Below, piece after piece: positions 7,292 to 15,400 of a DNA stretch of 64,000 nt (within the stretch, counting starts at the first letter, position 1; each line of letters opens with the position of its first letter). The stretch lies in NCBI GenBank assembly GCA_019359035.1, contig JAHHIC010000054.1, positions 124,001 through 188,000 on the forward strand, read 5' to 3'. The notes below the pieces were generated by a model. The model worked only from the letters and a program-made list of their open reading frames with translations. It searched no databases and had not been told where the DNA came from. The stretch is from Scytonematopsis contorta HA4267-MV1 (GTDB taxonomy: Bacteria; Cyanobacteriota; Cyanobacteriia; Cyanobacteriales; Nostocaceae). The translations under genes and the position numbers were made by a program.

Positions 7292-10060
7292 ATGAATAAT
7301 AAAACTGAATTACTGAACCCAAATTTTGTCTTGAAAGCAAATCAACCCCTACTTTTAGACGACCCAACCATCATCTGGAAAATTGAATCAGGAATTATTG
7401 GGTTATTCGCAGTAGAAATCAAGGATGGCTTCCCAATTAGCGAGCGTAAGTATCTTTTTAGCCTTAGCGCTGGGGAAGCTTTGTTTGCCATAAATCCTGA
7501 TGAAATTAAGTCGATAGTTACATCGAATAATGACGCTAACCATCCGAAAATATACGGGATATTAGCAGTTCCTTTAGAAGAAGCAAATTTAAGTAAAATT
7601 ACACAGGGAGATGTAGAAGAACGAATAATTGGTGACAATAGCAATTCTGTCAAAAATCCTATTACCAAAGAATTTATTACTCTAGCTGAAACTTGGATTG
7701 AAAAATTTTCTGTTTTTCCAGGTGTTATCAATCCTTCCAGCGTTCTAGATATATCTGATTCCTATGATTGGAACCAGATATCGCAAAAGCTTTTCCATTT
7801 GCACAAAGATTTTTTTTACTACTTAGATAAATTAAATCAAGCTGAAAAGGAAGAAATTCGGTCACAATTTGAAGCTAGAGAACAATTAAATAGCCAGGTG
7901 ACTTCTAAAGCTTTAGGTGACCTGGTTTCTATCATCAGCAAACAAAACCAAAATATAGTTGAAGAAAGTACAGAGCTACTGATGGCTGCTGGTGCTGTTG
8001 GACGCGCTTTGGGTGTAAAAATAAACGCTCCAAGTCAGTCAGAAGATACAAACCGTATAAAAGAGCCTATTGAAGCGATTGCACGTGCTTCTAGGTTGCG
8101 TATGCGTCGCGTAATTTTGACCCCTGGTTGGTGGAAACAAGATTCTGGTGCTTTGATAGCTTACGTTAACGACGATAATAAACGTCCTGTAGCACTTTTG
8201 CCCGCACCTGGTAATAAATACGAAGTTTTTGACCCTTCAGTTCGTAAGAGAATCCCTGCTCAAGCATTTCTGAAGAAAAATGAATTAGACCCAATCGCTT
8301 TTATGCTTTATCGGCCTTTTCCTGGCTCGCAAATGAAGGCGATTGATGTTATTAAGTTCGCGACTAAAGGTAGAACTAAAGATATTTTGGTACTACTTGT
8401 GACCGGAGTCGCTGCTGCATTACTGGGAATGCTAACTCCACAAGCTACAGGTATTATTATAGACCAGGCTATACCTGATGCTGACCGAGGATTGTTATTG
8501 CAAATTGGCTTAGGTCTACTGGCTACAAGCTTTGGTAGTGCTGTTGCTCAAATAACCCAAAGCTATGCTTCCTTAAGGCTAGAAACTAGTTCCGACGCTA
8601 ACACACAAGCTGCTATTTGGGATAGATTATTGAGCTTGCGAATGTCATTCTTTCGCACCTATTCTATTGGGGACTTACAATCACGTGTTTCAGCGGTAAC
8701 CCAAATTCGTCAACATTTAAGTAGCAGTACTTTACAAACAATATTTACCAGTTTTTTTTCTATACTTAATTTAGGTTTATTATTTACTATTAATGTGCAA
8801 CTAGCTTTAGTTGCTATGGGTATAGGAATAGTAGTAATGATTGTTACTGCTTTGTCTGGTATGTTTACTCGTCGCGCAATGCTTCCTTTAGAAGAACTTC
8901 AGGGTGATATTTCTGGCTTGCTGATACAACTTATTGGTAGTGTTTCTAAACTGAGAATTGCTGGAGCTGAAAATCGTGCTTTTGCTATATGGAGTAGTAA
9001 ATATACAAAACAATTAAGGCTAACTTTAAGTACTCAATTAATCGAAGACTTAGTTGCTGTATTTAATATTATAGTACCTAGTGTATCGAACATTATAATT
9101 TTTGCTTTAACATCTAATATGTTGTACCAAGCTAGCACCGGTGCTGGAGGTGCTGAAGTTTTTACTGCAGGTAAATTTTTAGCTTTTAACTCTGCTTTTG
9201 GTACTTTTATGGGTGGTGCGACGGGCTTAAGTAATACATTAATAAGTACTTTGGAAGTAGTCGTATTATGGGAACGAGCTAAGCCAATTTTGCATGAGAC
9301 CCCAGAAATTGATGTTAACAAAGCTGATCCTGGAAAGTTGAGCGGTAAATTAGAATTAGAACATGTATGTTTCCGCTATAAAGCAGATGGTCCTTGGAAT
9401 TTAGACAATGTGAGTATTAAAGCTGAAGCTGGAGAATTTATTGCCTTTGTCGGACCTAGTGGAAGTGGTAAATCTACAATTATTCGTTTACTTTTGGGAT
9501 TCGATACACCTGAGTTGGGAACCGTTTATTTTGATGGTCAAGATTTATCCGGACTCGATACATCGGCAATACGTCGTCAGTTGGGTGTAGTTTTACAAAA
9601 TGGTCGTATTAATAGTGCTTCCATATTTGAAAATATCTCTGGTGGTGCGTTGGTGACAATAGATGAAGCTTGGGAAGCTGCACGAATGGCGGGGTTTGCT
9701 GATGATATTCAGGCTATGCCAATGGGTATGCATACCGTAATTTCTGAAGGTGGTACTAACCTTTCTGGGGGACAACGGCAACGTTTATTAATTGCTCGTT
9801 CGTTGGTATTAAAACCTAAAGTTTTGATTTTTGATGAAGCTACTAGTGCTTTGGATAATCGCACTCAAGCAATCGTCAGCGAAAGTTTAGATAAGTTGCG
9901 CGTAACTAGGGTGGTAATTGCTCACCGTCTCAGTACAATTAAAAATGCTGACCGGATTTATGTAATTGAGGCTGGACGAGTTGTACAACAAGGTAGCTAT
10001 GATGAATTGGCTAGTCAGGAAGGTTTATTTGCTAGCCTTATGGCTAGACAAATGACTTGA
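7292..10060 (+). CDS. NHLP bacteriocin system ABC transporter, permease/ATPase (second type)
   Basis: This 922-residue protein has three parts. An N-terminal ~350-residue cytoplasmic region starts with a cupin or cNMP-like fold (IWKIESGIIGLFAVEIKDG, SLSAGEALFAINP). A six-helix ABC exporter membrane domain spans about 360-660 (DILVLLVTGVAAALLGML onward). The ATPase spans about 680-922, with Walker [10 protein letters not shown], signature LSGGQRQR, Walker [13 protein letters not shown] and H-loop VIAHRLST. No C39 peptidase motif is present, which fits the second exporter type of NHLP/lanthipeptide loci, where a peptidase-containing partner does the cleavage. That partner is probably the gene cut by the window's left edge. 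The start ATG at 7292 has no good ribosome-binding site and no room for a private promoter, because the divergent TerB gene begins 18 bp away. Confidence 0.92.
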   Translation: MNNKTELLNPNFVLKANQPLLLDDPTIIWKIESGIIGLFAVEIKDGFPISERKYLFSLSAGEALFAINPDEIKSIVTSNNDANHPKIYGILAVPLEEANLSKITQGDVEERIIGDNSNSVKNPITKEFITLAETWIEKFSVFPGVINPSSVLDISDSYDWNQISQKLFHLHKDFFYYLDKLNQAEKEEIRSQFEAREQLNSQVTSKALGDLVSIISKQNQNIVEESTELLMAAGAVGRALGVKINAPSQSEDTNRIKEPIEAIARASRLRMRRVILTPGWWKQDSGALIAYVNDDNKRPVALLPAPGNKYEVFDPSVRKRIPAQAFLKKNELDPIAFMLYRPFPGSQMKAIDVIKFATKGRTKDILVLLVTGVAAALLGMLTPQATGIIIDQAIPDADRGLLLQIGLGLLATSFGSAVAQITQSYASLRLETSSDANTQAAIWDRLLSLRMSFFRTYSIGDLQSRVSAVTQIRQHLSSSTLQTIFTSFFSILNLGLLFTINVQLALVAMGIGIVVMIVTALSGMFTRRAMLPLEELQGDISGLLIQLIGSVSKLRIAGAENRAFAIWSSKYTKQLRLTLSTQLIEDLVAVFNIIVPSVSNIIIFALTSNMLYQASTGAGGAEVFTAGKFLAFNSAFGTFMGGATGLSNTLISTLEVVVLWERAKPILHETPEIDVNKADPGKLSGKLELEHVCFRYKADGPWNLDNVSIKAEAGEFIAFVGPSGSGKSTIIRLLLGFDTPELGTVYFDGQDLSGLDTSAIRRQLGVVLQNGRINSASIFENISGGALVTIDEAWEAARMAGFADDIQAMPMGMHTVISEGGTNLSGGQRQRLLIARSLVLKPKVLIFDEATSALDNRTQAIVSESLDKLRVTRVVIAHRLSTIKNADRIYVIEAGRVVQQGSYDELASQEGLFASLMARQMT

Positions 10061-10078
10061 GCAAATACAATATTTAGT

Positions 10079-10282
10079 TAGTGATTCAATTAGTGATTCA
10101 ATTAGTGATTCTGTTAGTGAAATGTAATTGGTGAAATGTAATTGGTGAAATGTAATTGGTGAAATTTAATTAGTGAAATTTAATTGGTGAAATGTAATTG
10201 GTGAAATTTAATTGGTGAAATTTAATTGGTGAAATTTAATTGGTGAAATTTAATTGGTGAAATTTAATTGGTGAAATGTAAT
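10079..10282. repeat. 14-bp tandem repeat array
   Basis: Just after the exporter stop lie about a dozen copies of gtgaaatgtaattg, with variants having tttaattg. They are preceded by a few shorter units of gtgattcaatta type. No spacer separates the units, so this is not CRISPR. It resembles the short tandem repeats common in heterocystous cyanobacteria. Confidence 0.85.
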
Positions 10283-10309
10283 AGGGCGGGCAAGGATGCC
10301 CACCCCACA
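10283..10309 (-). repeat. 27-bp dispersed repeat, copy 1
   Basis: The stretch agggcgggcaaggatgcc and the 9 bases after it match exactly, in reverse complement, bases 61301-61327. The unit contains an imperfect hairpin (gggtgggcat / atgcccaccc type). Confidence 0.8.
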
Positions 10310-10310
10310 A

Positions 10311-10489
10311 TAGTTTAATTACCCACAAGAGTTTAATTACCCACAAGAGTTTAACTACCCACAAGAGTTTAATTACTCACAGGAGTTTAATTACCCACAA
10401 GAGTTTAATTACCCACAAGAGTTTAATTACCCACAAGAGTTTAATTACCCACAAGAGTTTAACTACCCACAAGAGTTTAACTACCCACA
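10311..10489. repeat. 18-bp tandem repeat array
   Basis: About ten copies of agtttaattacccacaag (variants taactaccc, tactcacagg) run without spacers. The last copy overlaps the 3' end of the next minus-strand gene and supplies its stop codon. Confidence 0.88.
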
Positions 10490-11664
10490 CCTAGCTCCCA
10501 ACTTCTAACTCCCGTTTGCTCAATATCTGTTTCTTCTATAAAATGCAAAGCTTGGCAAACAAATGCTTCAAATTCATCAGAAGCTAATTCTTCCAAAGTT
10601 AATTGACACAAAGCGCTTAACATAATCGCAGGGCTAACATCATTTGTTTGTCGTAGCTCAAAAGTTTTTAAATTTTTAGCAGCATGAAAAACTAAAGATT
10701 TTAAAACTTCTAAGCTGCTATCCGAAAGATTTTCTCGGTAGTTTTCTAACCTAGCTCCTACACGATAATTAGGAAAAGATTCCAATCCCATAAAGCGCAA
10801 AAACCAGTCATCTCGATAACAACCAGTAGCAGCTACGATTCCTCTATAATCAGCAATAAATTCATCAAGCAAATTATTTCTCATCGAGCCAAACAAACGT
10901 TTAGTAAAATAATGAGTACATTCATGCTCTAAACGAATTGTTAAGGAAAATTGCTGCCATTGTGCAGACGCTAATCCCACATCTTCTGCTGGGACATTAC
11001 TATATTCCCCTTGGCTTAAAATAATAAATCTATCTTGATAAAGTTCTTTTTGCTTAATTAAGCGTTGAAATTCAACATTCCAACTAGCTTCTGTATATTC
11101 TGGATGATTAGCTTGCCATTTTTGTTTATATTTATGAATTCTATCCCAATTATTAAAACCACCAATCATACAAGCTCCCATTGAATCAGGAACATGTGAA
11201 GGTTCATTTTTTTTAGTGAGTGCTTGTACTATTGACACAAAATCTGTACGGTTTCCTGGTATAATTACAGGTATTGCTCCTGCCAAGCTTTGGTGAACAA
11301 ACAACTGTAGCTTTTCTGCTTCTTGTAGCTGCAAACCACTCGCTTCTGGCATATCACGAACTGACAATCCCTTACGAGTGGCAGATTGATAGGCTGAAGT
11401 TTCGCTAATTCCTTCCTTAATAGGGAAGCAAAATTGTGGTAATTTTTTTTGTAAAGTTTCAAAAGCACCAAAATTCTTGGCTTGAATAACGTATTCTTGC
11501 CAAGTCGCGATATGCTCTTCTGCCGTGAGAGGAAATTTAATCGGTTCTGCAAAACCAGACAAGTCAAATATATTTTCTGTGTAAGCTAGCAGCTCATCAA
11601 TTTCTTTAGTTCCAGCACCATAACTAGCTAAAACCCCGCTTCTAAATTCCCGTGATGTCATCAA
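10477..11664 (-). CDS. Putative HExxH zinc metalloprotease next to the RiPP cluster
   Basis: I do not recognise this 395-residue protein with certainty; it may belong to an uncharacterised DUF family. The sequence shows a zinc-binding helix LEHECTHYF (H247, E248, H251) and, 16 residues later, LLDEFIADYRG (E268, D272). This is the arrangement of a gluzincin-type metallopeptidase, where a downstream Glu is the third ligand. No signal peptide or membrane segment is seen, so it should be cytoplasmic. The last nine residues (RSWELGVGS) and the stop codon derive from repeat DNA, showing that the natural C-terminus has been altered by array growth. It lies between the second exporter and a Nif11-type precursor, so a role in leader processing, peptide degradation or immunity is plausible but unproven. 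The start was taken as the first ATG of MMTSREF; the second is equally possible. Confidence 0.6.
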   Translation of the reverse strand: MMTSREFRSGVLASYGAGTKEIDELLAYTENIFDLSGFAEPIKFPLTAEEHIATWQEYVIQAKNFGAFETLQKKLPQFCFPIKEGISETSAYQSATRKGLSVRDMPEASGLQLQEAEKLQLFVHQSLAGAIPVIIPGNRTDFVSIVQALTKKNEPSHVPDSMGACMIGGFNNWDRIHKYKQKWQANHPEYTEASWNVEFQRLIKQKELYQDRFIILSQGEYSNVPAEDVGLASAQWQQFSLTIRLEHECTHYFTKRLFGSMRNNLLDEFIADYRGIVAATGCYRDDWFLRFMGLESFPNYRVGARLENYRENLSDSSLEVLKSLVFHAAKNLKTFELRQTNDVSPAIMLSALCQLTLEELASDEFEAFVCQALHFIEETDIEQTGVRSWELGVGS

Positions 11665-11955
11665 AAACGCTCCAAATCTTTTTTAATTAAAGTTCGTGGT
11701 AATTTTCGTGCTTGTGTAAAATAAAATTTACTATCGCTAACTGAAAATATAGCAGCCCAATTCCTCTCGAAGTTGTATATTCAATTTGTTTTAACATCAC
11801 ATAAAGATTTATGACTTTTTTATTCACAGCTTCAATAGTAAAATTACTCACTTTTAGCGCAAATATAAAGCCAGTTTTTTATTAAAACAAGTATATATAT
11901 TTTGAAAAATGAAATAGTAATTCAATTTACAAAATATATATACAAGTTTGTAACT
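11665..11955. other. AT-rich intergenic stretch with inverted repeat
   Basis: No gene is visible. At about 11888-11945 an inverted repeat, caagtatatatattttg / caaaatatatatacaag, flanks a 24-bp spacer just beyond the 3' end of the Nif11 precursor gene. It may be its terminator. Confidence 0.45.
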
Positions 11956-12300
11956 TTAAAATACCAGAGAATGAGAAGTATAAGTATTTATACTAGGTAA
12001 TTTGGAGATAATTGGTAAAATGTTGCTGAGTGAAGCTATTGTATTCGCAGCAATCCCACCTGTGACTTTTTCTAAATCTTTCTCACTCAATTCATTTGTA
12101 TTATTATCATGAACAACCGTTTGGTAATTACTGATTTGTTGCATGAGTTCGTCTGCTGTAAATTGATAACCATACTTAGCTCCAATTTCCGCAACAAGAT
12201 GGCTAAAAGATTCTGACGACATTGCGCTAACCAATTCGTGTAGAATCTTAGAATTGTCGTTAGCGGTTTCTAAAAAATGATGAACAGCTTCTAATGTCAT
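11956..12300 (-). CDS. Nif11-type leader RiPP precursor with Cys-free core
   Basis: The start was chosen at the ATG of MTLEAVHHFLETA because this is the canonical beginning of Nif11-like leaders; the frame stays open a further 57 bases upstream, but those residues do not fit. The 114-residue product has a helical leader (VHHFLETANDNSKILHEL, then VAEIGAKYGYQFTADELMQQI), ending in the double-Gly tail LSEKDLEKVTGG. The core is about 32 residues, starting IAANTIASLSNIL, rich in Ser and Thr (10 in total) and without any Cys. So it cannot form lanthionine rings by itself; dehydration, another modification or an unmodified bacteriocin are options. It is probably handled by the exporters in this locus. 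Nif11 leaders are common partners of CCG-type LanM enzymes. Confidence 0.85.
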   Translation of the reverse strand: MTLEAVHHFLETANDNSKILHELVSAMSSESFSHLVAEIGAKYGYQFTADELMQQISNYQTVVHDNNTNELSEKDLEKVTGGIAANTIASLSNILPIISKLPSINTYTSHSLVF

Positions 12301-12483
12301 GTGCTTTACGATACTATGGATATACAAAAATCTAGATGTAAAAACTTTGAATGACACTTAATAAAATTATTAAAATTACTAGTTATACTTTATGGGAAAT
12401 ATATACACAATACCACTGTGTATTTACTGAGATGATAAGATTTAAATTTGAGAATATTGGTATTTTCTATAATAGACATCTAT

Positions 12484-12530
12484 GAAAAAAAATGTAAAGA
12501 TGTTACATGTAATCCCTCTACATTTTTTTG
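12484..12530. repeat. Degenerate gtagagac-family palindrome
   Basis: An imperfect hairpin, aaaaaaatgta / tacattttttt, with a ttacatgtaa core lies just beyond the 3' end of the kinase fragment. It is a decayed relative of the palindromes at 642, 21370 and 60097 and may act as a terminator. Confidence 0.55.
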
Positions 12531-13160
12531 TTAAGCTAATGGTAGGTATACATGAAAAGAACTACCGGCTCCTACCTTACTATTAACTATAATTTTTCCT
12601 AAGTGTCGTTGTACAATCGCTTGGGTAATGGCTAATCCTAATCCCAATCCTTCTTTTGCTTGAACTCGAGCTGTTTCTGCTCGCCAAAAGCGTTGAAAAA
12701 TCAAAGGTATATATTCTTGGGGAATACCAATACCAGTATCTTCTACACGCACAACGGCAAAATTTTTTTGTTTTTCCAGGAATAATTTGATTATTCCTCC
12801 AGTTTGGGAGTATTTAATCGCGTTATCCAATAGATTAGTAAACAAACGTTTCAATTGATAGATATCGCCCTTTATTGATATACCTGTTGGTAAATGATAC
12901 TCAAAATTCAATTCTTTACTCTCAGCATCAGTTTCAAAAGTGTCTGCTAAATCGAGTAGTATTTCGTCAAGAGGAACTTTGGGATAATCTAATTGGGAAG
13001 TGTCAACAATAGCATCTGTGTGCGACAGAAAACGTAAATCCTCAACTAATCGTCTAATTTGTTCGGAAGCTTTACTAATAGTTGTTAATTTCTGCACATC
13101 ATCAGCTGAAAGTTGTTCTGAATGACTTTGCATCAGCTTTCTCATGACAGTAATATGCAT
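12531..13160 (-). pseudogene. Truncated sensor histidine kinase (H-box missing)
   Basis: The 209 residues cover the second helix of a HisKA domain (ISKASEQIRRLVEDLRFLSHTD) and a full HATPase domain: N-box LFTNLLDNAIKYS, G1 VEDTGIGIP, F-box FQRFW, G2 EGLGLGLAI and end SFHVYLPL. The phospho-accepting His motif (SHELRTPLT type), which should stand just before residue 1, and any sensor domain are absent. An in-frame TAA lies 3 codons upstream of the ATG. So this is the 3' remnant of a kinase, unable to autophosphorylate by itself. No response-regulator gene is adjacent. It could be expressed as a lone ATPase domain, but decay is more likely. Confidence 0.75.
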
Positions 13161-13796
13161 AAAAAATTAAGGGTTAACAACTGTTGCCTGATTACCTAGG
13201 TATTCCTATAATTAGTAATGAAATTACAGGATTTAAGCTAGGGATATGGAAAGGTAAGTATGTACGCTACATCTGATATAACCTAACGAATCAAAGTATA
13301 GGACACTTTGCTAACTGTCATAGTATAAGCAGATTAAGATATGCATATTATCAAAAATAATTATCGGTTCTCAATTATTTTAAAGAAATAATCACATTTG
13401 CCATCAGCCTATTGGTATAGAACGGTATTCAACTTTAGGAATATTTTTATTTTAGCCAACTCAGCTTTAGATTGTCTCCCTTGATAAACCTAGATTGCAG
13501 CTAAAAAAACAAATAAGTAGTGATGTATTTTGAGATTTTTTTTAATTTCCTGGTTTTGTCATTTTTTTGTCCCGCTTTTGTCACCTTTACTGTTTTTAAT
13601 GAAAAACATAGAGGTAAACAAAACTTCTAGCTGACATAACAGGTGCTAATACTTTTGTTGACGCAGGCAATAAAAAGAACTCACGTTTTTACAGATGTTC
13701 TTTATTTGACTATCTATAGATTGTAGCCTGCGACAAATAATTTTAATTTTATGTAGCTGGAAGTCCAATCACTAGACAACAAAAACAGGAAGCTTT
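13161..13796. other. 636-bp intergenic region upstream of the carbonic-anhydrase-like gene
   Basis: I find no gene here and no recognisable remnant of the missing kinase 5' end. Near the carbonic anhydrase gene, three ttttgtc motifs occur in a cluster (about 13554-13582). A split inverted repeat (gcaggc…aaagaac / gttcttta…gcctgc, about 13664-13733) lies 60-130 bp upstream of the start codon. Either could be regulatory. Confidence 0.35.
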
Positions 13797-14264
13797 ATGA
13801 ATAACGTCATCGCATTCAACACTACCCATATTCATGCTAATGTTCGCACTTCCTTTAATCCTTTTGAAAAACTTCCCGAAATTCATGACACAGCTTATGT
13901 TCATCCTCTGGCTGCGGTAATTGGTAATATTCATCTAGGAAAGCGAGTCATGGTAGCACCAGCTGCTTCAGTTCGTGGTGATGAAGGACAACCAATTTGG
14001 GTAGATGATGATGTGAATATTCAAGATTGTGTTGTTCTTCATGCTTTAGAAACACATATAAATGGAGTATTAATCAGGGAAGCAGTGGTAGAAGTTGACG
14101 GTGAGTTTTATGGAGTTTATATAAGCCCTCGTGTCTCTTTAGCCCATCAATGTCAAGTGCATGGTCCAGCATATATTGGTTCTGACACTTTTGTTGGTAT
14201 GCAGTCTTTAGTTTTTCGTGCCACTGTTGGTAATAATTGTGTGATTGAACCAAGGTCGGAATAA
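13797..14264 (+). CDS. Gamma-class carbonic anhydrase-like protein, C-terminally shortened
   Basis: The 155-residue left-handed beta-helix protein resembles the N-terminal domain of cyanobacterial CcmM and archaeal Cam. The three zinc His ligands are present: VVLHALE (H82), VSLAHQCQVHGPAYIG (H117, H122). The core Arg-Asp of VRGDEG (R60, D62) and Gln of IQDC are also present, so the zinc site appears intact. Homologues normally continue about 40-70 residues past the point where this one stops (GNNCVIEPRSE). They end with a helix that packs on the trimer, and CcmM also adds RbcS-like repeats. The 3' end therefore looks deleted. The next gene, a bestrophin, overlaps it by 20 bp. An aggaag sequence shortly upstream serves as a ribosome-binding site. 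Whether the short form folds is unknown. Confidence 0.8.
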   Translation: MNNVIAFNTTHIHANVRTSFNPFEKLPEIHDTAYVHPLAAVIGNIHLGKRVMVAPAASVRGDEGQPIWVDDDVNIQDCVVLHALETHINGVLIREAVVEVDGEFYGVYISPRVSLAHQCQVHGPAYIGSDTFVGMQSLVFRATVGNNCVIEPRSE

Positions 14265-15300
14265 TATTTTAGTTCATTCCTTTCAAAACAATTCTGATAC
14301 CTCTCGCTGTAAAAAAAGACCACAGAAAAATGCTCACTCTCGGTCGTTTAAGGAAAAGTTTAAACTTTACACTGGCGAACAACTCCACTGGTCAAAAGTA
14401 ATTTTACGCCTTGTTGGTACAGTAATTCCCACCATTTTACCTTGGATTTTATTATGCTCTGGATATGGGTTTGCTGTTTCAGCTATAAACCATTTTAAAC
14501 ATTTTTCATTTTTCAGTGATAGTAAAGTTCTTCCTCATGTCGTTTTGAGTTTAAATATTGTCCTAAGTCTACTCTTAGTTTTCCGTACAAACACAGCCCA
14601 TGAACGCTTTTGGGAAGCCCGTAAATTATGGGGAGCATTAGTTAATGCTGTTCGCAATTTGGCACGAGGAATCTGGATATATATTGAGGAATCTAGACCG
14701 CAAGACAGAAAAGCCAAAGAAAAAGCTGTCCGGTTAGTAGTTGCATTTACAATAGCAATGAAACTACATCTACGACGTGACCCAATCAATACAGAATTAA
14801 GTCCTCTAATGTCATCTTCTCAGTATTGTAAACTACAACAAGTTAATCATGCCCCAATAGAAGTTTCTCTATGGTTAGGAAACTATTTACAGACTCAATA
14901 TGAACGCCAACAAATAGATGTGTTTCAGTTAACAGCGCTTCATAAATTAGTCGATGAATTAGTGAATATCTTAGGCGGTTGCGAACGAATCTTAAAAACA
15001 CCTGTTCCTTTAATTTATACTATTACCCTCAAAGCTTTACTGTGCATTTACTTTTTATTACTTCCTTGGGAATTAGTGAATGGTTTAACTTGGTGGACTG
15101 GTCCTATACTAGGTTTTATCAGTGTTATTTTACTGGGAATTGATGAAATCGGCTCAGAAATTGAAGAACCTTTTGGACATGACCCAAATGATTTACCTTT
15201 AGATTTCATTTGTAATACAATCAACCGGAATGCCGAAGATTTAATTAATCTTGCCCCACCTAAAAATCAGTTTGATGAAGTAGAAGATATAGCCGCATAA
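14245..15300 (+). CDS. Bestrophin-family anion channel
   Basis: The 351-residue membrane protein has family hallmarks: FRTNTAHERFWEARKLWG (about residues 112-129), several hydrophobic helices (VIPTILPWILLCSGYGFAV; VVLSLNIVLSLLLVF; ALLCIYFLLLPWELV; GPILGFISVILLGI), and the C-terminal EEPFGHDPNDLPLD. Bestrophins form pentameric chloride/bicarbonate channels, and algal homologues carry bicarbonate towards a carbonic anhydrase. Here the gene follows and overlaps a carbonic anhydrase-like gene, which supports a bicarbonate-handling pair (inference). The only in-frame start upstream of the first helix is the TTG at 14245, inside the previous gene. Its first ~45 residues are polar and unlike usual bestrophin N-termini, so the 5' end may be a deletion scar. 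Confidence 0.88.
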   Translation: MNQGRNNILVHSFQNNSDTSRCKKRPQKNAHSRSFKEKFKLYTGEQLHWSKVILRLVGTVIPTILPWILLCSGYGFAVSAINHFKHFSFFSDSKVLPHVVLSLNIVLSLLLVFRTNTAHERFWEARKLWGALVNAVRNLARGIWIYIEESRPQDRKAKEKAVRLVVAFTIAMKLHLRRDPINTELSPLMSSSQYCKLQQVNHAPIEVSLWLGNYLQTQYERQQIDVFQLTALHKLVDELVNILGGCERILKTPVPLIYTITLKALLCIYFLLLPWELVNGLTWWTGPILGFISVILLGIDEIGSEIEEPFGHDPNDLPLDFICNTINRNAEDLINLAPPKNQFDEVEDIAA

Positions 15301-15400
15301 CGCAACCTATCTACATAAATTCTACCATTCTGTATATTGAAAATTGGGACACATCCGAGGTAGGATTTATGAAAATAGATGTTTTTCAGAAGTAGTAACT

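Noticed and set aside
7342-7731. A 129-codon antisense frame inside the NHLP exporter gene
   Set aside because: It is antisense to a well-supported gene and has no motif or ribosome-binding site.
10079-10489. CRISPR array
   Set aside because: Units are contiguous without variable spacers, and no cas genes are present.
11265-11567. A 100-codon frame inside the HExxH gene as an overlapping gene
   Set aside because: It is an alternate frame within the gene, without start signal or recognisable product.
12301-12357. Upstream ATG at 12357 as start of the Nif11 precursor
   Set aside because: Nif11 leaders begin MTLEAV-like, matching the ATG at 12300; the extra 19 residues are atypical.
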